17,590 nucleotides of DNA from an uncultured Spirochaetia bacterium. GTDB taxonomy: Bacteria > Spirochaetota > CALGPD01. The notes under the pieces were generated by a model. It had not been told where the DNA came from, did not search any database, and saw only the letters and a list, made by a program, of their open reading frames with translations. The position numbers and the translations under genes are program-made. The stretch spans positions 1 through 17,590 of the forward strand of contig CALGPD010000242.1 of NCBI GenBank assembly GCA_937960625.1, given 5' to 3'. Every line of letters starts with the position of its first letter. Position 1 is the first letter of the stretch. Positions 6,059-14,099 of the stretch are shown in pieces.

Positions 6059-7174
6059 ATGAAAAAATCCACAATCATTCTCGTTGTTATTATAACAGTT
6101 TTATTAACATCGTGTCAAAAAGATAAATCGCCGAAACCCAAAGAAAAGCCGGATAATGAAACCGGGATAGTTACTCACGATAACCTCCTTGTTAGAAAAT
6201 ATCCAGACGCAGAATTCGGAAAAATCCTGGCTAAACTAAAAAAAGGCGATAAGGTTAAACTTATAAAGAAGACGGGTTTTAGAGATAAGATTGGGGAGCA
6301 TTATGACCTTTGGTATAACATAAAACTTAAAACCGGATTGGCTGGTTGGGCGTACGGTGCTTTTATAAAAATAAATGACTATAAAGTTGTTCCAACTGAA
6401 TATCATAAAATATTCCCGCAAGAATTTTATATAAAATATTTAAAAAATATAAATTCGGATACTATAAAAAGAATTTGTAATTACAACAAAAAGATGAAAC
6501 AAAAAAAGCTGAAAGTTCTAGAACTTGAAGAACTCTATAAGCAAGGGCAAACTGATGAAATAATCAAAAAGTGTGAAAAGCTATTAAGCGTTCCACCTAA
6601 ATTTTTTAAATATTGGCTGGTAAGTAAAAAATTTAGGACGCCAATTGCTGGCAGCGGGGATCTGAAAGAATATTATAAATTTAAAAAAAACAATAGTTTT
6701 TTTATTGAATTACATGCATGGGGTGCGGGCGAAGTACATGAAATTACTTCAGGTACTTACAAAATTAATAATAATAATTTAATCCTATATTTTAAAAAGA
6801 AAATTGAAACAAAAACTCATTTTAGAACAAACAAACTAATAAAAACTATTAAGAAATTAAATAAAATTCTAAAATTGAGTTTAATTAAAATACCATATGA
6901 TTATTTTCCTGATTTTCTTCCATACCACAGTGGTAACTATGGTAAATATGATCTGTCAAGGTTTATTGTCGATTTAAAAGGAAGAACTTTAAATTTTTTT
7001 ATAAAATCATTTTATACTGTCTATAAAGAACATACTCAAGGGATTTATAGTGAAGGTTTTTATGAAAGAAAAAAAACAAGCCTAATACATAAAAAAGCCA
7101 TTCTGAAACTTTTACAAGCAACTGGTATGGAAGTATTAATTCTAAGCAACGGATATTGGCCTCATGTTAAATAA
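6059..7174 (+). CDS. SH3-domain lipoprotein of unknown function
   Basis: A 371-residue lipoprotein precursor. The signal peptide ends in a LTSC lipobox with Cys19 as the lipid-modified residue, and a short Lys/Pro-rich linker follows. A bacterial SH3-like domain spans about residues 36-107, with the typical LLVRKYPD opening, a KKGDKVKLI strand and the GLAGWAYGAFIKI end. Such domains often bind peptidoglycan or proteins. The remaining 260 residues match no family I recognise. Residues about 235-255 (SGTYKINNNNLILYF) look like a beta-hairpin of the kind seen in lipocalin-like or META-type barrels, but this is weak. The ATG is preceded by AAAGGA (6047-6052) at 6 bases spacing. The gene probably shares a transcript with the repeat protein 21 bases upstream, suggesting an envelope-associated pair. 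Confidence 0.8.
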   Translation: MKKSTIILVVIITVLLTSCQKDKSPKPKEKPDNETGIVTHDNLLVRKYPDAEFGKILAKLKKGDKVKLIKKTGFRDKIGEHYDLWYNIKLKTGLAGWAYGAFIKINDYKVVPTEYHKIFPQEFYIKYLKNINSDTIKRICNYNKKMKQKKLKVLELEELYKQGQTDEIIKKCEKLLSVPPKFFKYWLVSKKFRTPIAGSGDLKEYYKFKKNNSFFIELHAWGAGEVHEITSGTYKINNNNLILYFKKKIETKTHFRTNKLIKTIKKLNKILKLSLIKIPYDYFPDFLPYHSGNYGKYDLSRFIVDLKGRTLNFFIKSFYTVYKEHTQGIYSEGFYERKKTSLIHKKAILKLLQATGMEVLILSNGYWPHVK

Positions 7175-7234
7175 ATAATTCATCTAAGCAAATCGTTTTT
7201 ATCCATATGTTGAATGTTTACACCGTAAATTAAA

Positions 7235-7263
7235 AAAGCTGCCCTAAAAATATGGGCAGCTTT
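7235..7263. terminator. Rho-independent terminator between convergent genes
   Basis: AAAGCTGCCC (7235-7244) pairs perfectly with GGGCAGCTTT (7254-7263) around a 9-base loop. On the minus strand the stem runs into a T-tract (GCTTTTTTAATTTA), so it terminates ppdK best. On the plus strand the following TATATA is a weaker tract, but the hairpin may also stop the lipoprotein transcript. Confidence 0.85.
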
Positions 7264-7285
7264 ATATATAATTATTTTTTCTTAA

Positions 7286-9991
7286 TTAATCTTGTTCTAT
7301 TGATGCCTGTGCCGCGGCTAAAATAGCAATCGGTACCCTGTATGGAGAACAGGAAACATAGTTCAAGCCTAAGCTGTAACAGAACTTAACACTTGAAGGC
7401 TCTCCACCGTGTTCACCGCAGATACCGAGTTTAATATTAGGTTTGGTTTCCCTGCCTTTTTCAACAGCGATTTTCATTAACTGTCCGATACCTTCCTGAT
7501 CAATAACCTGAAACGGGTCATTGTCAAAAATCTTTTTATCTTCGGTTTCAGGCTCGATATATACATGTAAGAATTTATTAGCATCGTCACGGGAAAAACC
7601 AAAGCCCATTTGAGTTAAGTCGTTTGTTCCGAAACTAAAGAACTCAGCTTCTGTTGCAATCTGGTCCGCGGTAAGCGCGGCACGCGGAACTTCTATCATT
7701 GTGCCCACAGTGTACTCTACTTTTACACCGTATTCATCCATGGTTGAAGATGCAGTATCAACAATTACATTCTTAAGAATTTTAAGTTCGTTAATATGCC
7801 CCACTAAAGGAACCATGATTTCAGGTTTAACTTCCTGCCCGGATTTTTGTAATTCGCAGGCAGCAGCAATAATTGCTTTTGTCTGCATTTCCGCAATTTC
7901 AGGATATGTAATAGCCAACCTACATCCTCTATGGCCAAGCATTGGGTTGAACTCTTTTAACTGGTCAACTTTTGCCTGCAATTTATCTTTTGGAATTTTT
8001 ATTTTCTTAGCAAGGTCAGCGACCTCATCTTTTGTATGAGGTAAGAACTCGTGTAATGGAGGGTCAAGCAAACGGATTGTAACCGGCCTGTGTTCCATAA
8101 CTTTAAATATTTCCAGAAAGTCTGATTTCTGCATAGGAAGTATTTTATCCAACGCTTTTTTTCTGCCTTCAAGGTCATCGGCTAAAATCATTTCCCTGAC
8201 AGCATCAATTCTGCCTTCTTCAAAGAACATATGTTCTGTACGGCATAATCCGATACCCTCAGCACCAAACTTCACAGCGTTTTTAGCGTCATTTGGAGTA
8301 TCAGCGTTTGTTCTAACCATCATTTTTCTATATTTATCAGCCCAAGCGATAAGCGTTGCAAAATCTCCGGATAAATCCGGTTCAATTAAAGCAACTTCAC
8401 CCTCAATGATTTCTCCGGTTGAACCGTTTAAGCTTATAACATCGCCTTTTTTGAATTTTTTATTTTTAATTGTACATGAATCTTTTGAAATAACTAAGTC
8501 CGAACATCCAACAATACAGCATTTTCCCATTCCTCTGGCAACAACAGCAGCGTGACTCGTTGTACCGCCCCTTGCGGTTAAAATACCCTGAGCAGCAACC
8601 ATACCGCCGTAATCTTCGGGTGAAGTTTCAAGACGCACAAGAATAACTTTATTGCCCTTTGCTGTTTCTTCTTCAGCATCATCAGCGGTAAAAACAATTT
8701 TGCCAACAGCAGTTCCCGGAGATGCGGCAAGGCCTTTTGCTAATACATCGAATTTCGCGCCAGGGTCAATTGCAGGGTGTAATAACTGATCAAGCTGGTT
8801 TGGAGAAATTCTCGTTACTGCTTCTTTTTCCGTTATTAAACCTTCGCTAACCATTTCAGTTGCAATTTTTAGAGCGGCTGCAGCAGTTCTCTTACCCGTT
8901 CTTGTCTGCAGGAAGAAAAGTTTGTTTTCCTGTATGGTAAACTCCATGTCCTGCATGTCTTTATAGTGTTTTTCAAGGTTATCTTTAATATCAACGAGCT
9001 GTTTGTAAACCTCAGGCATGTGTTCTTCTAAGCTTGGATATTTATTCTTTCTATCATCTTCGCTAACACCGTGCTCTTTTGCCCACTCTAATGAATTCTC
9101 TTTTGAGATTTGATAAGGAGTCCTAATACCGGCAACAACGTCTTCACCCTGAGCGTTTATTAGATATTCACCGTAAAAACGTTTTTCTCCGGTAGCAGGG
9201 TTTCTTGAAAAAGCAACACCTGTTGCGGAATGGTCTCCCATATTACCGTAAGTCATTGCCTGAACATTAACCGCGGTACCTAATAATCCGGTAATACCGT
9301 TAACGCGTCTGTATTTTATAGCTCTTGAATTGTTCCATGACCCGAATACAGCGTCAATTGCCATTTGCAATTGAATTTTTGCGTCCTGTGGAAAATCCTG
9401 GCCATATTCCTCTTTAAACTTAATTTTGTATTTATCTACTAGTTCCTGTAGATTTTCCGTTGTTAATTCCGTATCCTGTTCATAACCGTTTTTTTCTTTC
9501 ATGTCTTCAAGGATGTCCTCAAAGTCTTCTCTGAAAAGGTCGCATACAACGTCAGCAAACATTGTAATAAACCTTCTATAAGCATCCCATGCAAAACGCG
9601 GGTTCTCTGTTTTTTTAGCAAGCCCCTGAACTGATTCATCTGACAAGCCTAAGTTGAGGACAGTATCCATCATACCAGGCATGGACTGTGCTGCGCCGCT
9701 TCTAACAGAAACCAAAAGCGGGTCGTTATTATCACCGAGTTTTTTACACATAACTTTTTCAAGATGCTCTAAGTTTTCTTTTATTTGTGTTTCAAGTACT
9801 GCAGGATAAGTTTTATCGTTTTTATAATAATAATCACATACTTCAGCCGAAATAGTAAACCCCGGAGGCACCGGCACACCAATGTTAGTCATTTCTGCCA
9901 GATTTGCTCCCTTTCCGCCTAAAGTATTTTTCATTCCGGTAGAGCCTTCTGCTTTACCCTCACCAAAAAAATATATGTATTTTTCAGCCAT
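7286..9991 (-). CDS. ppdK: Pyruvate, phosphate dikinase
   Basis: A 901-residue cytosolic enzyme of the usual family length. It interconverts pyruvate, ATP and phosphate with PEP, AMP and PPi. The N-terminal ATP-grasp nucleotide domain (about 1-340) begins with GGKGANLAEM and contains the SVRSGAAQSMPGMMDTVLNLG segment. The central swivelling domain carries LTARGGTTSHAAVVARG, with catalytic His480 and a Thr478 at the position that is regulatory in plant enzymes. The C-terminal PEP/pyruvate barrel (about 540-901) has GLCRTEHMF, FGTNDLTQMGFGFSRDD and GICGEHGGEP with active-site Cys858. All expected catalytic residues are present. The start is supported by GGAG 8 bases upstream of the ATG. The gene stands alone between a terminator and a divergent kinase-like gene. 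In anaerobes the enzyme commonly supports PPi-dependent glycolysis or gluconeogenesis. Confidence 0.98.
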   Translation of the reverse strand: MAEKYIYFFGEGKAEGSTGMKNTLGGKGANLAEMTNIGVPVPPGFTISAEVCDYYYKNDKTYPAVLETQIKENLEHLEKVMCKKLGDNNDPLLVSVRSGAAQSMPGMMDTVLNLGLSDESVQGLAKKTENPRFAWDAYRRFITMFADVVCDLFREDFEDILEDMKEKNGYEQDTELTTENLQELVDKYKIKFKEEYGQDFPQDAKIQLQMAIDAVFGSWNNSRAIKYRRVNGITGLLGTAVNVQAMTYGNMGDHSATGVAFSRNPATGEKRFYGEYLINAQGEDVVAGIRTPYQISKENSLEWAKEHGVSEDDRKNKYPSLEEHMPEVYKQLVDIKDNLEKHYKDMQDMEFTIQENKLFFLQTRTGKRTAAAALKIATEMVSEGLITEKEAVTRISPNQLDQLLHPAIDPGAKFDVLAKGLAASPGTAVGKIVFTADDAEEETAKGNKVILVRLETSPEDYGGMVAAQGILTARGGTTSHAAVVARGMGKCCIVGCSDLVISKDSCTIKNKKFKKGDVISLNGSTGEIIEGEVALIEPDLSGDFATLIAWADKYRKMMVRTNADTPNDAKNAVKFGAEGIGLCRTEHMFFEEGRIDAVREMILADDLEGRKKALDKILPMQKSDFLEIFKVMEHRPVTIRLLDPPLHEFLPHTKDEVADLAKKIKIPKDKLQAKVDQLKEFNPMLGHRGCRLAITYPEIAEMQTKAIIAAACELQKSGQEVKPEIMVPLVGHINELKILKNVIVDTASSTMDEYGVKVEYTVGTMIEVPRAALTADQIATEAEFFSFGTNDLTQMGFGFSRDDANKFLHVYIEPETEDKKIFDNDPFQVIDQEGIGQLMKIAVEKGRETKPNIKLGICGEHGGEPSSVKFCYSLGLNYVSCSPYRVPIAILAAAQASIEQD

Positions 9992-10412
9992 ATTAGATAC
10001 TCCGTTTAAATGGATTTAATTATAATACCGATGCTTAGAAAAACATCTTCCATGACAATATAATATATTGCAACAATTTTTTTTGAAATTTAAAATATTT
10101 TTTTTTCATCATCGGAAATTTATAAAATTATTTTTTTTTTTCAAGAAATTGTAACATAATTACAAAATTAAAATTTTTATATTTTAAATATGTACAGATT
10201 TGATATATAGAACCGGCTCAATTATTATATTTCTATTTAAAATAAATACTTTAATTTAAATAGAACGTTACAAATTTACCGGAGTATTAAAACTATATTT
10301 TTATAAAACTTTTATTAAAAATAAATTTATTTTACTTTAATATTATATTTATAGTTATAGAATTAAAAAATTTACAATCGATTTTAATATTATATCAAAC
10401 TGGAAAATTGTT
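9992..10412. other. Very AT-rich divergent promoter region
   Basis: These 421 bases separate ppdK from the kinase-like gene. They contain long T-tracts on the plus strand (near 10077-10084, 10100-10108 and 10129-10140), which would bend the DNA. The ppdK ribosome-binding site GGAG lies next to the 9991 end. Several TATAAT-like hexamers occur, but none has a convincing -35 partner. No gene or RNA was recognised. Confidence 0.6.
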
Positions 10413-11294
10413 TTGGATAAATTTATTAATAATTTCATTAATTTGAATTCCGAAAAGTATAGCTATATAAAAAATTTAGACACTGATACTTATCTATTGG
10501 AAAATAAAAAAAATAAAGAAAATCAAGTTTTAAAATTACTCGTTAAACGGGATGAATATCCCGGGAACTTTGAAATGTTTAAAAGACGGTTTAATGACAT
10601 AAATAACATTCCTAATACAAAAATTATCATGCCTGAAAAAATAAACTATATTAATAAACAATTTTATAAAATGACAGACTTTCAGCAAGTATCGTTAAAT
10701 GAGATAATAAATGAAAAAGTATTAAGTGTTAAAGAAGCAATATTAATATTTGAAGATTTACTGGAAACAGTCAACCAATTTCATATAAACAAGCAAATTC
10801 ACGGAAATTTAAAGCCGTCTAATATTTTTATAAGCAAAAACGGAAAAGTATATATTTCAGATTTCATGTTTGAGAAAGCGTTAAAAGAAACTATTTATAT
10901 TATTCCCGATACAGATAATACTTTAATCTATCATAGAGATATTTACGCTTTAGGATTAATATTTTTTGAACTTTTAAACTGGGCAAACGCAGTTCAGGGT
11001 GAGCCTGAAAAGAAAATATACATACCGGGTAATTTTTATTCTTTAATTGAAAAATGCTGTTATGGATATAAAACATGTGGTTTTAATAATGCTGGGGATG
11101 TACTTTCATATTTAAATAAAGCAAAATCAGTTTCAATTGATAATATAAAACCAAAAGAACTTGAAGATACTAAAATTGAAACCTTGCAAAGAAAAAATAA
11201 ATTCCGGAAAAAAACCAAAGTAATTCTTGTATATATAGCAATGTATGTTTTAATTGGAATTATTGCTTTATATTTATACTTAAAAAATGTTTAG
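10413..11294 (+). CDS. Membrane-anchored protein kinase-like protein, probable pseudokinase
   Basis: A 293-residue protein with a shortened eukaryotic-type Ser/Thr kinase domain (about 15-240) and a single transmembrane helix near the C-terminus (about 268-290) after a basic stretch. A VLKLL segment offers the ATP-anchoring Lys41. The catalytic loop reads HGNLKPSNIFI (130-140), so the usual catalytic Asp of HRD is Asn132, while Lys134 and the metal-binding Asn137 remain. The DFG motif is DFM (150-152). DIYALG (176-181) matches the helix-F Asp motif. No clear Gly-rich loop is seen. Loss of the HRD Asp suggests a pseudokinase or a very weak enzyme. The start is a TTG at 10413 with GGAAAA at 10402-10407, since no in-frame ATG fits. 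The stop overlaps the convergent metW stop by 4 bases. Confidence 0.8.
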   Translation: MDKFINNFINLNSEKYSYIKNLDTDTYLLENKKNKENQVLKLLVKRDEYPGNFEMFKRRFNDINNIPNTKIIMPEKINYINKQFYKMTDFQQVSLNEIINEKVLSVKEAILIFEDLLETVNQFHINKQIHGNLKPSNIFISKNGKVYISDFMFEKALKETIYIIPDTDNTLIYHRDIYALGLIFFELLNWANAVQGEPEKKIYIPGNFYSLIEKCCYGYKTCGFNNAGDVLSYLNKAKSVSIDNIKPKELEDTKIETLQRKNKFRKKTKVILVYIAMYVLIGIIALYLYLKNV

Positions 11295-11920
11295 AGAGGA
11301 AAATTATCCATTCCTTCGATTACATACATTGCCATACTTGCAAAAAAATTTGCGGGCCGGAATTTTGAAAGTTTTGAGTAGTCCTTGAAATAATACTCCT
11401 TTACAACCCTCATCTTCTCCAAATAAATAAAATCTTTAAAATCCTTTATTGTCAATGAACGTATATTGGGCGTATTATACCATTCAAAAGGTAAAAGCTT
11501 GGTTTTGGGCATTCTTCCTTTTAATAGAAGATTAAACCTGAATTTCCAGTGCCCTGAATTTGGAAAAGAAACAATAACGTGTTTTCCAACTCTCAGCATT
11601 TCAAGTATTACTAAAAGCGGTTCTCTAATAACCTGTAAAGTTTGTGATAAAATTACCCAGTCAAATGATTTATCTTCATAATCCGAAAGGCCTTCATCAA
11701 TATTGCCCTGTACAACGCTTAAACCTTTTTCCATTGATAGATGCACACCTTCAGTTGAAATCTCTACACCTCTGCCAATAACGTTTTTTTCTTTATTTAA
11801 TAAATCCAGTAATGTGCCGTCACCACAGCCTAAATCAAGTATGCGGCTGTTCTCATTAACGAGATTTAAAATTATTTTATAATCTAATCGTTTGTCTTTT
11901 TCAGGTAATAAAGCTGTCAT
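11291..11920 (-). CDS. metW: MetW, methyltransferase-like methionine biosynthesis protein
   Basis: A 209-residue protein with the class I methyltransferase fold. Motif I is ILDLGCGDGTLL (27-38), and an acidic Glu53 (GVEIS) ends the second strand. Other MetW-typical segments are SFDWVILSQTLQVI, FPNSGHWKFR and LPFEWYNTPNIR. In many bacteria metW lies directly beside metX and takes part in methionine synthesis with homoserine acetyltransferase; the exact reaction is not well established. Here it is the last gene of the sulfur operon, 14 bases after metX, with GGAG just upstream of its ATG. No terminator hairpin was seen after it, and its stop codon overlaps that of the convergent kinase-like gene. 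Confidence 0.92.
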   Translation of the reverse strand: MTALLPEKDKRLDYKIILNLVNENSRILDLGCGDGTLLDLLNKEKNVIGRGVEISTEGVHLSMEKGLSVVQGNIDEGLSDYEDKSFDWVILSQTLQVIREPLLVILEMLRVGKHVIVSFPNSGHWKFRFNLLLKGRMPKTKLLPFEWYNTPNIRSLTIKDFKDFIYLEKMRVVKEYYFKDYSKLSKFRPANFFASMAMYVIEGMDNFPL

Positions 11921-11934
11921 TTTTCTCCACTATC

Positions 11935-13080
11935 TTAAATTTTTGATTTTGTAAATGAATTCTTCAAGAAATTCTCAAGCATTCTCGTTAATTCCTCTAT
12001 TTCTAGTAAAAATGCATCGTGTCCGTAAGCAGATTCAATTTCGCAATACGTTACATCGCATAAATTACTTTGCAAAGACCGCACAATTTCCTTAGACTGA
12101 TACACAGGAAAAAGCCAGTCAGATGTAAAAGCAACGATTAAATACCTTGCAAATGTATCCTTAAAAGCGTGTTTTAAACTTTTATGATTCCTCGCAAGGT
12201 CAAAATGGTCCATTGCTTTGGTTAAATAAATATATGTATTTGCGTCAAAACGCTTGATAAAAGAATCTCCCTGATGATGAAGATATCTTTCAACTTCAAA
12301 TTCCGGTTTTAAAAATTCCCCGGGTTTATCATTTTTATAATTTCTACCGAACTTAGTCTGCATGCTTTCATCCGATAAATACGTTATATGTCCAATCATT
12401 CTGGCAAGCGCAAGGCCTTTTGAAGGAGGCTGGCCTCCATAGTAGTTACCGTCATTGAAATTTTGGTCTAATAAAATTGACAGCCGGCCTATTTCATTAA
12501 AAGCAATTGATTGAGGAGATAAACGCGTTGTAGTGGCAATTGCGGCACTTGAGTTAACAAGCCCCGGGTACAAAACCGGCCATGCCAACGCCTGCATTCC
12601 TCCCATTGATCCGCCGATTACGGATAATAAACAATCAATGCCTAAATGTTCTATTAAAAGTTTCTGTACACGAACCATATCAAAAATGGTTATGGGCGGA
12701 AAATTTAATCCGTAAGGTTTTCCTGTTTCAGGATTAACCGATGAGGGCCCTGTAGTTCCTTTGCACCCGCCTAATACGTTGGAACAAATTACAAAGTATT
12801 TGTTTGTATCTATACCCTTGCCCGGGCCAATCATTATATCCCACCAGCCTGCTTTTCCTGTTTTTTTATTATAACCGGCAGCATGCGCATCTCCGGTTAA
12901 TGCGTGAACAATCAATACCGCATTAGTTTTATCTTTATTTAACTCACCGTATGTTTGATATGCAATGGATAAAGGAGCAATGGTTTCACCGCAATCTAAT
13001 TTTATCCCATTAGGAATTTCTATATATTTTGTTTCAACGTATCCGGCTGAATTTTTTAGTTTACTTTTTTCTACGCTCAA
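11935..13080 (-). CDS. metX: Homoserine O-acetyltransferase
   Basis: A 381-residue alpha/beta-hydrolase-fold enzyme that acetylates (or in some members succinylates) homoserine as the first committed step of methionine synthesis. Landmarks are the oxyanion region VLIVHALTGDAHAAG, VLGGCKGTTGPSS, the nucleophile elbow GGSMGGMQA with Ser158, Asp321 (TSDWLFP) and His354 (YGHDAF), giving a complete Ser-Asp-His triad. The frame is open 21 codons further upstream to 13143, overlapping cysK. A TTG at 13080, 6 bases after AAAGGAA, is preferred because it puts the start just after the cysK stop with a 13-base gap, and the extension has no family similarity. The nearby ATG in the ribosome-binding region is out of frame and meets a stop at once. 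Acyl-donor preference cannot be fixed here, but the metY partner argues for acetylhomoserine. Confidence 0.94.
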   Translation of the reverse strand: MSVEKSKLKNSAGYVETKYIEIPNGIKLDCGETIAPLSIAYQTYGELNKDKTNAVLIVHALTGDAHAAGYNKKTGKAGWWDIMIGPGKGIDTNKYFVICSNVLGGCKGTTGPSSVNPETGKPYGLNFPPITIFDMVRVQKLLIEHLGIDCLLSVIGGSMGGMQALAWPVLYPGLVNSSAAIATTTRLSPQSIAFNEIGRLSILLDQNFNDGNYYGGQPPSKGLALARMIGHITYLSDESMQTKFGRNYKNDKPGEFLKPEFEVERYLHHQGDSFIKRFDANTYIYLTKAMDHFDLARNHKSLKHAFKDTFARYLIVAFTSDWLFPVYQSKEIVRSLQSNLCDVTYCEIESAYGHDAFLLEIEELTRMLENFLKNSFTKSKI

Positions 13081-13093
13081 AGCATTTCCTTTC

Positions 13094-14020
13094 TTAGATA
13101 TCCTGATACAGCCATGTAGATAAATACCGTTCGCCTGTATCACATAAAACAGTAACTATTAATTTACCTTTGTTTTCTTTCTTTTTTGCAAGAGAGTAAG
13201 CAGCGCAAATATTCGCGCCTGCTGATATTCCCGCAAATAATCCTTCTCGTCTTGCAAGGCGTCTGGCAAATTCTCCTGCATCTTCATTTCCCACTTTAAC
13301 AGTCATATTAAGTAACGATTTATCAAGTACAGCGGGAATAAATCCAGCACCTATTCCCTGAATTTTATGAGGCCCGGGGCTTTCACCTGAAATTACTGCT
13401 GAGGTTTCGGGTTCTACAGCAACGATTTTAATTTTTGCATTTTTTTCTTTTAGATATTTTCCCGTACCTGTAATTGTTCCTCCGGTTCCAACACCTGCAA
13501 CGAAAATATCAACTTTCCCACCGGTTGCCTCCCAGATTTCAGGCCCGGTTGTTTTATAATGAATAGCAGGGTTGGCTGGATTTGAAAACTGGTTAGGCAT
13601 ATAGGAATTATCAGTTAATGCTAATAATTCGCTGGCTTTATCAATAGCGCCTTTCATGCCTTTTTCCCCTTCAGTTAATACAACTTTAGCTCCTAGCGCT
13701 TTTAAAATCATAATTCGTTCATTACTCATAGTATCGGGCATAACTAAAATACATTTATATCCTTTTGCTGCTGAGACAAAAGCAAGGCCTAAGCCCGTAT
13801 TTCCGCTGGTTGGTTCAATAATTGTTCCCCCTGGAACGAGTTTGCCTGATTTTACAGCATCAAGAATCATGGCGTTTGCAATCCTGTCTTTAATACTTGA
13901 TAAAGGATTAAAATATTCACATTTTACAGCTATTTTAGCGTCCAGTTCTTTATTTAAATTGTTTAGATAAACTAAAGGTGTATTTCCAATTGTATCAACT
14001 ATGTTTTCAATTTTTTTCAT
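13094..14020 (-). CDS. cysK: Cysteine synthase (O-acetylserine sulfhydrylase)
   Basis: A 308-residue PLP enzyme of the usual length that makes cysteine from O-acetylserine and sulfide. The PLP Lys is Lys44 in NPLSSIKDR. The substrate loop is PTSGNTG (70-76), the phosphate-binding Gly loop is GVGTGGTITG (176-185), and IQGIGAGFIP is also present. Related enzymes (cystathionine beta-synthase types) share the fold but are longer; this length and motif set favour CysK/CysM. AAGGAA lies 6 bases before the ATG. It is the third gene of the operon, 77 bases after metY and 13 bases before the revised metX start. No cysE (serine acetyltransferase) is in view. Confidence 0.95.
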   Translation of the reverse strand: MKKIENIVDTIGNTPLVYLNNLNKELDAKIAVKCEYFNPLSSIKDRIANAMILDAVKSGKLVPGGTIIEPTSGNTGLGLAFVSAAKGYKCILVMPDTMSNERIMILKALGAKVVLTEGEKGMKGAIDKASELLALTDNSYMPNQFSNPANPAIHYKTTGPEIWEATGGKVDIFVAGVGTGGTITGTGKYLKEKNAKIKIVAVEPETSAVISGESPGPHKIQGIGAGFIPAVLDKSLLNMTVKVGNEDAGEFARRLARREGLFAGISAGANICAAYSLAKKKENKGKLIVTVLCDTGERYLSTWLYQDI

Positions 14021-14041
14021 AAATAGTTCCTTACTTAATTA

Positions 14042-14099
14042 AGTTAAACAAGAAAAATTTAGGAAGAAGCATAATTTTAACGTTTCTTCCTGTTTAACT
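14042..14099 (-). promoter_or_regulatory. Long hairpin in the metY-cysK gap
   Basis: Two nested inverted repeats fill most of the gap: an outer pair AGTTAAAC (14042-14049) with GTTTAACT (14092-14099), and an inner pair AGGAAGAA (14061-14068) with TTCTTCCT (14084-14091). The two stems abut on one side and are offset by 11 bases on the other. The outer arm overlaps the metY stop codon. On the minus strand the inner stem is followed by AAATTTTTC, a weak T-tract. It could be a partial terminator, an mRNA-processing site or a stabilising stem that sets the metY to cysK ratio. Confidence 0.55.

Noticed and set aside
10413..11294. Pyruvate phosphate dikinase regulatory protein beside ppdK
   Set aside because: The regulatory protein belongs to a different fold (DUF299); this protein has Ser/Thr kinase-like motifs and a membrane helix.
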